Of a stretch of DNA of 64,000 bases, positions 57,512 to 64,000 are shown one piece after another. Numbering within the stretch: position 1 is the stretch's first letter; each line of letters opens with the position of its first letter. The position numbers and the translations under genes are program-made. The stretch is taken from contig CACLEZ010000005.1 of assembly GCA_902606175.1 (NCBI GenBank), forward strand, positions 1-64,000, in the 5' to 3' direction. Source of the stretch: an uncultured SAR86 cluster bacterium. GTDB lineage: Bacteria; Pseudomonadota; Gammaproteobacteria; Magnimaribacterales; Magnimaribacteraceae. Below the pieces are notes generated by a model. It had not been told where the DNA came from. It did not search any database and worked only from the letters and a program-made list of their open reading frames with translations.

Positions 57512-58750
57512 ATGTTAAATTGGGATGATTATAAAGAACCGGAGGAAACCAACAAATCACAACCTGTGCTGAAAGAAGAAGCACCATCTTTAGAGCAAAC
57601 AAATCCTGATGTAAGTCATGAGTCTATGGAAGAACACATTCCGGCGGAGCCAGGCGTTAGAGCAAAACAAGCTAAAGAATCTCTAGAATTATTAGATACG
57701 AAAGAAGGAGAAGAAGAGTTAGAAGGTCTCGCAGGAAGAGTTCAGGTGGACGACAAGGCTATGATAAATTGTAGAGCTGACTTAAATCAGTTGGTACCTT
57801 TTAAGTATGATTGGGCTTGGCAAAAATACCTTGATGGCAGTGCCAACCACTGGATGCCACAGGAAGTAAACATGACTGCTGATATAGCTCTTTGGAAGTC
57901 CAATGAAGGACTAACTGAAGATGAAAGAACTATAGTCATGAGAAACCTTGGATTCTTTTCTACGGCAGATTCCCTTGTTGCTAATAACTTAGTGCTCGCA
58001 ATATATCGACTAATAACAAACCCAGAGTGTAGACAATATATATTGAGACAAAGCTTTGAAGAGGCCATACATACTCATGCATACCAATATTGTATTGAGT
58101 CTTTAGGTATGGATGAAGGGGAGATATTCAATATGTATAGAGAAATACCAAGCGTTGCAAAAAAAGCTTCTTGGGGTCTTAAATATACAAAAGAAATATC
58201 TACTCCAGGTTTCGTAACAGGAACAGAAGAAACCGATAAGTTATTATTAAAAAATCTAATTGCATTCTATTGCGTCTTAGAAGGTATATTCTTTTATTGC
58301 GGATTCACGCAAATACTATCAATGGGTAGAAGAAATAAAATGACTGGAACTGCTGAGCAATTCCAATATATCTTAAGAGATGAATCTATGCACTTGAACT
58401 TTGGCATAGATATGATTAACCAAATAAAATTAGAGAATCCTCATTTGTGGGATGAACAGATGCGAAAAGAAGCAGCACAAATGATATTAGAAGGCGCAGA
58501 ATTAGAGATACAGTATGCAAGGGATACTATGCCAAGAGGTATTCTTGGTATGAACGCAGGCATGATGGAAGAGTATCTTCAGTTCATAGCTAATAGAAGG
58601 CTTGTACAAATAGGTTTAGAAGAAGAGTTCGAAGGTGCAACGAATCCTTTTCCTTGGATGTCGGAAATCATGGACCTTAGAAAAGAGAAGAACTTCTTTG
58701 AAACAAGAGTCATCGAGTACCAAACTGGTGGCGCTCTAAGCTGGGACTAA
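57512..58750 (+). CDS. nrdB: Class Ia ribonucleoside-diphosphate reductase, beta subunit
   Basis: The 412-residue protein has iron ligands Asp153 (TADSLVANN), Glu184 and His187 (EEAIHTHAY), with Tyr191 in the position of the radical tyrosine, then Glu in [10 protein letters not shown] and the [13 protein letters not shown] block. It generates the tyrosyl radical for NrdA. The N-terminal 80 residues are acidic and low in complexity and extend beyond the usual core. AAGGAG stands before the ATG, 15 bases after nrdA. The next gene appears to overlap its 3' end. Confidence 0.97.
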   Translation: MLNWDDYKEPEETNKSQPVLKEEAPSLEQTNPDVSHESMEEHIPAEPGVRAKQAKESLELLDTKEGEEELEGLAGRVQVDDKAMINCRADLNQLVPFKYDWAWQKYLDGSANHWMPQEVNMTADIALWKSNEGLTEDERTIVMRNLGFFSTADSLVANNLVLAIYRLITNPECRQYILRQSFEEAIHTHAYQYCIESLGMDEGEIFNMYREIPSVAKKASWGLKYTKEISTPGFVTGTEETDKLLLKNLIAFYCVLEGIFFYCGFTQILSMGRRNKMTGTAEQFQYILRDESMHLNFGIDMINQIKLENPHLWDEQMRKEAAQMILEGAELEIQYARDTMPRGILGMNAGMMEEYLQFIANRRLVQIGLEEEFEGATNPFPWMSEIMDLRKEKNFFETRVIEYQTGGALSWD

Positions 58751-59484
58751 AGACAAAGATAATTGCTCATAGAGGTGCATCAGAAGATGCGCCTGAGAAC
58801 TCTATTCCAGCTTTTAAAGAGGCCTTCAGGCAGCAAGCCGATGGAATAGAGCTAGATGTAAGGCTAACTGCTGATAAACGTATCGTTTGTATCCATGATA
58901 AATCGACTATGCGCACAACGGGATTCGATAAAACCATAGATGAAGCGACTTTTATGGAACTCCAGTCTTTAGATTGTTCTTACGGTTTTGGAAAAGACTG
59001 GAAAAAAGAAAAAATACCTGAAATAAAAGAAGTTTTTTCTATCCTTCCTCATGATAAAGATATATTTATAGAAGTAAAAACTAAAGAGGTTATTGTCCCC
59101 TATTTACTTAAAGAAATAGAAAGTCAGAAAGCAGCTTTAAATCAAATAACTGTCATAAGTTTTTATCCTGAAGTTATACGACGTATCAAAGAACGTAATG
59201 TAAATATTAAATGTAATTTGTTAGTAGCTTTTGACTACGAAAATATTAAGACGAGTAAGATAGAGGAAATTATTCTATCAATTGGAGCAGATGGTCTTGG
59301 AGCTCAAAATCATAAAAGATTTAATAATGAACTTATTAAAATGCTAAGGAATATTGATAAATCTGTCCATGTCTGGACAGTTAACTCAACAGATGACGCG
59401 GAGAAATACATTAAAAAAGGTGTAGACTCTATTACAACAAATAGACCTTATTTTTTGAGAAATCACTTAAAAAAGAAGAAATAA
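58741..59484 (+). CDS. Glycerophosphodiester phosphodiesterase with no standard start codon
   Basis: The frame encodes a complete GDPD domain: [20 protein letters not shown] (catalytic His-Arg-Gly and Glu-Asn), [20 protein letters not shown] (Glu-x-Asp and His), then [13 protein letters not shown] and [19 protein letters not shown]. It hydrolyses glycerophosphodiesters to glycerol-3-phosphate and alcohols. The conserved domain begins at about 58756, yet no ATG, GTG or TTG is in frame between the upstream stop at 58699 and this point. CTG at 58741 is my best start and would give 247 residues, the UgpQ length; ATA 58759 is an alternative. The first ATG (58909) would delete the catalytic residues. 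It overlaps the nrdB end. Confidence 0.8.
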   Translation: MGLKTKIIAHRGASEDAPENSIPAFKEAFRQQADGIELDVRLTADKRIVCIHDKSTMRTTGFDKTIDEATFMELQSLDCSYGFGKDWKKEKIPEIKEVFSILPHDKDIFIEVKTKEVIVPYLLKEIESQKAALNQITVISFYPEVIRRIKERNVNIKCNLLVAFDYENIKTSKIEEIILSIGADGLGAQNHKRFNNELIKMLRNIDKSVHVWTVNSTDDAEKYIKKGVDSITTNRPYFLRNHLKKKK

Positions 59485-59500
59485 TAAAAATGGATACTAT

Positions 59501-59878
59501 ATGAAAGATCATGACTTAAATTTTTTGGAACTCGTACAATCGTCCCTGAAGAATCTTGAAGAATGCGATATTTATCAGGTTAACGCAATGTTAGAAGAAA
59601 ATAGAGAATTCTATTTAATCGATGTAAGAGAGGACAGAGAGTGGGTACAAGGGTTCATTGCAGGCGCAACACATCTTGGTAAAGGGATCATTGAAAGAGA
59701 CATCAGTAGGGTTGTAACAAATAAAGATGAGCTTATAGTTTTGTATTGCCAAGGAGGATTTAGATCAGCCTTAGCTGGCGAGAACATAAAGAAAATGGGA
59801 TACAAAAACGTACTATCAATGTCAGGTGGCTTTAGCGAATGGGTAAATAATAACTTTGCTGTTGATAAGCCTCAATAA
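59501..59878 (+). CDS. Rhodanese-domain sulfurtransferase
   Basis: The 125-residue single-domain rhodanese has YLIDVREDREWVQGFIAGA near 38-56 and the active-site loop Cys83-Gln-Gly-Gly-Phe-Arg-Ser (LYCQGGFRSA), followed by MSGGFSEWVNN. It can carry a persulfide on Cys83. The biological sulfur acceptor is unknown. It lies 16 bases after the GDPD gene and 26 before the carboxyltransferase-like gene. Confidence 0.92.
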   Translation: MKDHDLNFLELVQSSLKNLEECDIYQVNAMLEENREFYLIDVREDREWVQGFIAGATHLGKGIIERDISRVVTNKDELIVLYCQGGFRSALAGENIKKMGYKNVLSMSGGFSEWVNNNFAVDKPQ

Positions 59879-59904
59879 GAGATAAAATATAAGATGCGCG
59901 CAAT

Positions 59905-61260
59905 ATGGAATCTTCTAAAACGGTCGGTATAACAGAGGTAGTCTTAAGAGATGGTATACAGTCTCTATTGGCAACTAGAGTACCTTTAAGAGATCTAGTT
60001 TCAATTCTTCCAACTTTAGATGAGGTGGGTTATTGGTCACTTGAAACTTGGGGCGGAGCTACTTATGATTCCTGCATTAGATATCTTAATGAAGATCCAT
60101 GGGAAAGATTAAGAACCTTTAACTCTCTATTAAAGAACACACCGCAGCAAATGCTAATTCGTGGCCAAAATCTCGTTGGTTACAAACATTATTCAAACAG
60201 AGTGGTATCGCATTTTCTAGAAAAATCAGCAGAAAATGGGATAGAGATTTTCAGAACTTTTGATGCGTTAAATGATTTCGAAAATATTGATTTCACAATC
60301 AGAGAAGTAAAGAGAATAGGTAAGCATGCACAAGGAACAATAGCTTACACAACAAGTCCTGTTCATGATTTGAATACTTGGATAGATCTAGCAAAAAAAA
60401 TAGAAGATGCTGGAGCAGACTCTCTGGCAATAAAAGATATGGCTGGTCTACTTAGACCTTTTGATGCTTATGAGCTTGTAAAGAATTTAAAAAGTACCTT
60501 ATCCATACCAATACATATGCAAACTCATGCCACAACCGGTATGTCTACTGCCACAAATATGAAGGCCATAGAAGCTGGAATAGACAATATCGATACTTCT
60601 ATATCCTCCTTAAGCATGACTTATGGTCATACTGCAACAGAAACTATGTTGGCAATTTTTGAAAATCAAGAAAGGGAAATAAATCTGGACTTAAGTGCAT
60701 TAGAGGAAGTTTCTATATTTTTTAAAGAGATAAGAGATAAATATTCTGAATTTGAGGGAAACCTTAAAGGAGTTGACTCATCAATGCTGGTAAAACAAGT
60801 CCCCGGAGGAATGTTGTCTAATCTAGAATCTCAATTAAGAGCTAACAAACAAGAAGATAAGATAGATTTAGTCAAAGATGAAATACCTAAGGTTAGGAAG
60901 GATTTTGGATATCCCCCTCTTGTAACGCCAGCATCGCAAATTGTGGGTGCACAAGCTCTTCTCAATATTATGAGTACAAGAAGATATGAGAATTTATCTA
61001 ATGAGTCTCTAAACCTAATTCTTGGTAAATATGGAAAACTTCCTGGAGAGATAGAACCAGATCTCTTAAGAAGAGCCGAATCAATTGGTGTTGATAGTGA
61101 TAGTTATAATGAAAATGAACTAGAAATTATGGCAAATGAATTGAAAGATTTATGCAGTAATAACGGATTACCTGATTTAAGCGAGAAGATCGAAATGCTG
61201 TTAACTTATATTATGTTTCCTAATATCGCACTTTCTTTTTTCAAGGAATTGGATATTTGA
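59905..61260 (+). CDS. Pyruvate carboxylase B / oxaloacetate decarboxylase alpha-like carboxyltransferase without a biotin domain
   Basis: The 451-residue protein has EVVLRDGIQSLLATR (metal Asp16), GYWSLETWGGATYDSCIRY, FRTFDALND, DSLAIKDMAGLL (Lys177, carbamylated in relatives) and a C-terminal conserved domain with KQVPGGMLSNLESQLRANK and FGYPPLVTPASQIVG. It fits the carboxyltransferase part of OadA/PycB (about 590 residues), but ends before the biotin carrier domain. The metal-binding HxH of the family reads Gln206-Thr-His208 here (HMQTHATTG), so one ligand is Gln. No biotin carboxylase gene is nearby. It may be a partner of a separate carrier protein or a repurposed enzyme. Confidence 0.88.
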   Translation: MESSKTVGITEVVLRDGIQSLLATRVPLRDLVSILPTLDEVGYWSLETWGGATYDSCIRYLNEDPWERLRTFNSLLKNTPQQMLIRGQNLVGYKHYSNRVVSHFLEKSAENGIEIFRTFDALNDFENIDFTIREVKRIGKHAQGTIAYTTSPVHDLNTWIDLAKKIEDAGADSLAIKDMAGLLRPFDAYELVKNLKSTLSIPIHMQTHATTGMSTATNMKAIEAGIDNIDTSISSLSMTYGHTATETMLAIFENQEREINLDLSALEEVSIFFKEIRDKYSEFEGNLKGVDSSMLVKQVPGGMLSNLESQLRANKQEDKIDLVKDEIPKVRKDFGYPPLVTPASQIVGAQALLNIMSTRRYENLSNESLNLILGKYGKLPGEIEPDLLRRAESIGVDSDSYNENELEIMANELKDLCSNNGLPDLSEKIEMLLTYIMFPNIALSFFKELDI

Positions 61261-62115
61261 CTAGAGATAGTTTGAGGCAGCTTCTGAGATCGGATCTCCC
61301 TCTATTCTTGAGTGATACATAATTCTTCCCTCATTTAGATCCCACATGCTTGCCTGGTGCATTAAGCACCTGTTGTCCCAAATCACAGCATCTCCTACTT
61401 CCCATGAGTGGTGATAAACCCAGTTGTCATTGCTACAGGCAAACTCTTCTAATTCTTTAGCAAGATTCTGCGCCTCTTGGTCTGACATACCTGTAATCTT
61501 ATTAATATGTCTACCTATTGTTAAACATTTTTGACCTGTCTCTGAATGAGTTTTAACTAATGGTCTAAGTGGCTTAGGATCAATATCGAAACCATAACTA
61601 TTGAATTCACTCACTTTAGGATCTTTATGTCCAAATCTCTCCTTTTGGCTCCATTCATAAGAGTGATAAGCTGACAAATCTTCAATTTTCTCCTTCATCG
61701 CATTACTAAGTCCTTCATAGGCTGCCCTCATATCAGCCCAACCAGTTTCTCCGCCTTTTTTCGGTACTTTATGGGCTGTAAAAACAGCTCCTTTTGCCTG
61801 AATTGGCATATAAGTACTGTCATGATGCCACTCCATATTGCCCTTTAATGACTTAACAATATCGTCATCATTCGCGTCTCTTATAGAGCCATCATTTCGA
61901 ACATTACTTATAGGAGAAAGATCAAACTCTAATGAACCAAAATTTTTTGCAAATTCTATCTGCTGCGAATTAGTTAAATTTTGCTGTGGAAAAATTAAAA
62001 GAGCATATTGAAGCCATAATTGGTAAATATCTTGAACTTGATCTTGATTGAGATCTGGTAAAGATAATTCCGAGACTTTTGCTCCAAAAGATCTATTCAG
62101 TGGTTCGACTTTCAT
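61261..62115 (-). CDS. Second TauD/TfdA-family Fe(II)/2-oxoglutarate dioxygenase
   Basis: The 284-residue protein has His97 and Asp99 in MEWHHDSTYM and a distal His in WDNRCLMHQAS, and a C-terminal MYHSRIEGDP with the 2-oxoglutarate arginine. The N-terminal EPLNRSFGAKVSELSL is the typical TauD strand. The substrate is unknown; no sulfonate transporter is nearby. It is only distantly similar to the TauD-like gene at 19522. It directly abuts the carboxyltransferase-like gene stop (TGA next to TAG on the other strand). Confidence 0.93.
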   Translation of the reverse strand: MKVEPLNRSFGAKVSELSLPDLNQDQVQDIYQLWLQYALLIFPQQNLTNSQQIEFAKNFGSLEFDLSPISNVRNDGSIRDANDDDIVKSLKGNMEWHHDSTYMPIQAKGAVFTAHKVPKKGGETGWADMRAAYEGLSNAMKEKIEDLSAYHSYEWSQKERFGHKDPKVSEFNSYGFDIDPKPLRPLVKTHSETGQKCLTIGRHINKITGMSDQEAQNLAKELEEFACSNDNWVYHHSWEVGDAVIWDNRCLMHQASMWDLNEGRIMYHSRIEGDPISEAASNYL

Positions 62116-62242
62116 TCAGGTATCACTTTATTTATATAATTCTTAATCTAAAATAGATCACACTAATTATTCTACTAACATATGCACCTTTCGGAAAACA
62201 AAATAATGGATTTTATAAAACTAGTACTCTGGAATTAAATAA

Positions 62243-63688
62243 ATGAAACTTTCTAATTCTTACATTGGATTACCAGAAGAATTTTATCAAGTGGTAAATC
62301 CATCTCCAGTAAAAAATCCAAAGACACTTATTTTCAATGAGGATCTGGCTGATTCACTCGGTATAAAATTAGGAAATGAAGAGGTATTAAATTTCTTTTC
62401 TGGTAATGGTTTGCCGGAAGATTCAGTTCCAATAGCACTGAATTATGCCGGTCATCAGTTTGGAAACTTTGTTCAACAACTGGGAGATGGTCGTGCTGTC
62501 CTTCTTGGTGAAATCAATACCAAAGATGGCACGTATGATTTACAGTTAAAAGGCTCTGGTAAAACTATGTTTTCAAGACAGGGAGATGGTAGATCGGCTC
62601 TTGGGCCAGTTATAAGAGAATATATTCTTAGCGAAGCAATGCACCATCTAGGAGTTCCTACTTCGAGAGCACTAGCGGCTATTGCAACAGGAGAATATGT
62701 TGCGAGAGAAACTTTTGAACCCGGAGGTGTACTGACACGAATAGCGAAAAGTCACTTGAGAGTAGGTACCTTTGAATATTTTGCTTCTAGACAACAATTA
62801 AGTGACGTCAAAATGCTAGCTGATTTTGCTATACAAAGACATTATCCAGAAATAAGAGAAACAGAGAAACACTATCTTGAACTTCTAAAGAAGGTAGCTT
62901 CTAATCAATCTAAACTCATATCTAAATGGATGAGCATTGGGTTTATACATGGAGTTATGAATACAGATAATTTCACTATCTCTGGAGAGACCATTGATTA
63001 TGGGCCATGTGCTTTTTTAGATGAGTATCATCCTGGAAAAGTTTTCAGTTCAATAGATCAAAATGGAAGATATGCTTTTGGTAATCAGCCAAGTATTGCT
63101 TCCTGGAACCTCGCCTCTCTTGCAGGTTGCCTCATTGCGTTCATTGATAAAGATTCAGATAAAGCAAATGAGCTTGCTACAGAGGTCTTAGATAATTTTT
63201 CAAAAGATACTAATCAAAGAATTTTGGACCTAATGTGCAATAAAATTGGATTAGATGGATCCAAAGAAGAAAATAATACTTTATTAAGACGATTGCTAAA
63301 AATAATGATGGATAATGAAGCCGATTACACAATCACCTTCAGAAATTTATCTAAGGTGCTTAATAATGAGCCAGATGGATTCCTTAAAGAATTTTTAAAA
63401 AAAGAGGAAATAACTGCATGGCTTGAGGATTGGAAATTTGCATTCGGAAAAGAGAATGAAAGCCATGACTCTCTAGCTATTAAGCTTGATGAGATCAATC
63501 CTGCCTATATTCCTAGAAATCACCAAATTCAAGATGCTATTGATCAAGCTTATGAAAATGATTTTTCAAAAATGCTTGAAATGATAGAAGTAATAAAACA
63601 ACCTTTCACAGAACAATCTAAGTATGATATCTATGCTTCAGCTCCCAAAGAAAACCAAAAAGTAAGCAGGACTTTTTGTGGAACATAA
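62243..63688 (+). CDS. selO: Protein adenylyltransferase SelO (YdiU)
   Basis: The 481-residue pseudokinase-fold enzyme has YAGHQFGNFVQQLGDGRAVL, LQLKGSGKTMFSRQGDGRSA, GPVIREYILSEAMHHLGVPT and VMNTDNFTISGETIDYGPCA (metal Asp/Asn and the Cys partner). It ends RTFCGT, with the C-terminal Cys found in bacterial members. SelO transfers AMP to Ser, Thr and Tyr of proteins and responds to oxidative stress. The upstream 127 bases contain no clear promoter and only a dubious 18-codon frame. A bidirectional terminator follows 35 bases after the stop. Confidence 0.95.
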   Translation: MKLSNSYIGLPEEFYQVVNPSPVKNPKTLIFNEDLADSLGIKLGNEEVLNFFSGNGLPEDSVPIALNYAGHQFGNFVQQLGDGRAVLLGEINTKDGTYDLQLKGSGKTMFSRQGDGRSALGPVIREYILSEAMHHLGVPTSRALAAIATGEYVARETFEPGGVLTRIAKSHLRVGTFEYFASRQQLSDVKMLADFAIQRHYPEIRETEKHYLELLKKVASNQSKLISKWMSIGFIHGVMNTDNFTISGETIDYGPCAFLDEYHPGKVFSSIDQNGRYAFGNQPSIASWNLASLAGCLIAFIDKDSDKANELATEVLDNFSKDTNQRILDLMCNKIGLDGSKEENNTLLRRLLKIMMDNEADYTITFRNLSKVLNNEPDGFLKEFLKKEEITAWLEDWKFAFGKENESHDSLAIKLDEINPAYIPRNHQIQDAIDQAYENDFSKMLEMIEVIKQPFTEQSKYDIYASAPKENQKVSRTFCGT

Positions 63689-63723
63689 AAAATATCAAAA
63701 GAATTAAGAAAAATATTTAGTAC

Positions 63724-63756
63724 AAAAAAAAGAGGGCCAAATGACCCTCTTTTTTT
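63724..63756. terminator. Bidirectional intrinsic terminator between selO and the proteorhodopsin gene
   Basis: The stem AGAGGG (63731-63736) pairs with CCCTCT (63745-63750) around an 8-base loop. Flanking A and T runs extend the pairing and provide a U tail on both strands. It can stop selO transcripts on the plus strand and proteorhodopsin transcripts on the minus strand. It is the only clear intrinsic terminator I found between convergent genes in this window. Confidence 0.85.
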
Positions 63757-63768
63757 CGTGAATCTAAA

Positions 63769-64000
63769 CTAAGCTGTTTGCTTATTATCATCCATAGCAG
63801 CTTTCCATATAACAAGACCAAAAAGAATCTTATTAATGAAATCCGCTAAGTTATAAATTAAATTCAATGTGCTTGCGTCAACAGCACCCATTAGATAACC
63901 AAAAACGTAACCTAATGGATAGATCGCCCACCCTACAACTATGATCAAAAGCATAGAATTGTAAGCTGTTTGCACAGAGGCACTTGTTGAAGCCACAGCA
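63769..64000 (-). CDS. Proteorhodopsin, C-terminal part (5' end beyond the window)
   Basis: The last 76 codons encode two rhodopsin helices: IVVGWAIYPLGYVFGYLMG (helix F) and LNLIYNLADFINKILFGLVI (helix G), followed by a short polar tail. The retinal Schiff-base lysine is in the FINKILFG segment (codon 63831-63829), with the Asp counter-ion four residues before it. The match to marine gammaproteobacterial proteorhodopsins is very close. A GTG at 63996 is not the true start, because the frame stays open to the window edge. The spectral-tuning residue and proton donor lie outside the window, so colour and pumping cannot be judged. Confidence 0.93.
   Translation of the reverse strand, partial: AVASTSASVQTAYNSMLLIIVVGWAIYPLGYVFGYLMGAVDASTLNLIYNLADFINKILFGLVIWKAAMDDNKQTA

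Noticed and set aside
62182-62238. Possible 18-codon leader peptide upstream of selO
   Set aside because: No ribosome binding site, no attenuator-like hairpin and no special codon run; it looks like chance.
63994-63996. GTG as the start of a small 75-residue membrane protein
   Set aside because: The frame stays open to the window edge and the sequence is helix F-G of proteorhodopsin, so the gene is truncated by the window and not short.

Overview
The window is AT-rich, densely packed DNA from a streamlined marine gammaproteobacterium, most plausibly SAR86 or a close relative. That placement is an inference. It rests on the 3' end of a proteorhodopsin gene at the right edge, on gammaproteobacterial gene orders (rpoE-rseA-degQ-lepA-lepB-rnc-era-recO; queA-tgt-yajC-secD-secF; sdhE divergent from ygfZ), and on many small catabolic modules (acyl-CoA ligases, TauD-type dioxygenases, a Baeyer-Villiger monooxygenase, malate synthase G) with almost no intergenic space. 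I see no insertion sequence, phage gene, CRISPR array or rRNA gene.

Layout. 1-1499 (-): small secreted protein, DUF1330 protein and a TSUP permease cut by the window edge. 1563-7337: malate synthase G divergent from a two-domain beta-oxidation enzyme and an amidase. 7334-12410 (-): M20 peptidase, PIF1/Dda-like helicase, RmuC and a GPH-type transporter, preceded by tRNA-Gly. 12610-15416 (-): SDR, malonyl-CoA synthetase and an unknown membrane protein. 15536-18620 (+): folE, Baeyer-Villiger monooxygenase and a GNAT protein. 18621-23299 (-): a tight six-gene cluster (chorismate-mutase fold, AhpD-like, acyl-CoA ligase, HIT, TauD-like, DMT exporter) whose joint role I cannot name. 23378-28931: M20D amidohydrolase, DUF805, tRNA-Glu, GntR/ABC operon, trmJ and suhB. 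28928-34248 (-): tRNA-Leu, queA, tgt, yajC, secD and secF. 34329-36740 (+): plsB. 36733-47687 (-): one long housekeeping run from rpoE to rsmJ. 47730-50460: glk and sdhE, divergent ygfZ, and ung. 50461-50818 has no gene but carries a perfect DnaA-box palindrome. 50819-54436: serA, argF and glpK. 54481-61260 (+): nrdA-nrdB with NrdR and DnaA boxes upstream, then a glycerophosphodiesterase, a rhodanese and a biotin-dependent-carboxyltransferase-like protein. 61261-64000: second TauD-like gene, selO, a bidirectional terminator and proteorhodopsin.

How the parts fit. The housekeeping blocks cover envelope stress, secretion, tRNA modification, phospholipid synthesis and dNTP supply. The accessory genes suggest a heterotroph that activates organic acids to CoA esters and uses oxygenases, with proteorhodopsin as a light-driven supplement. 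Two themes recur. First, convergent genes end on the same or adjacent bases, often sharing a palindromic stop (CTAG or TTAA). Second, many genes start at GTG, TTG or perhaps CTG with little or no leader. I found no clearly new multi-gene system. The best leads are the 18.6-23.3 kb cluster, the carboxyltransferase-like protein with a substituted metal ligand, the GDPD gene that lacks a standard start codon, and the DnaA-box palindrome.
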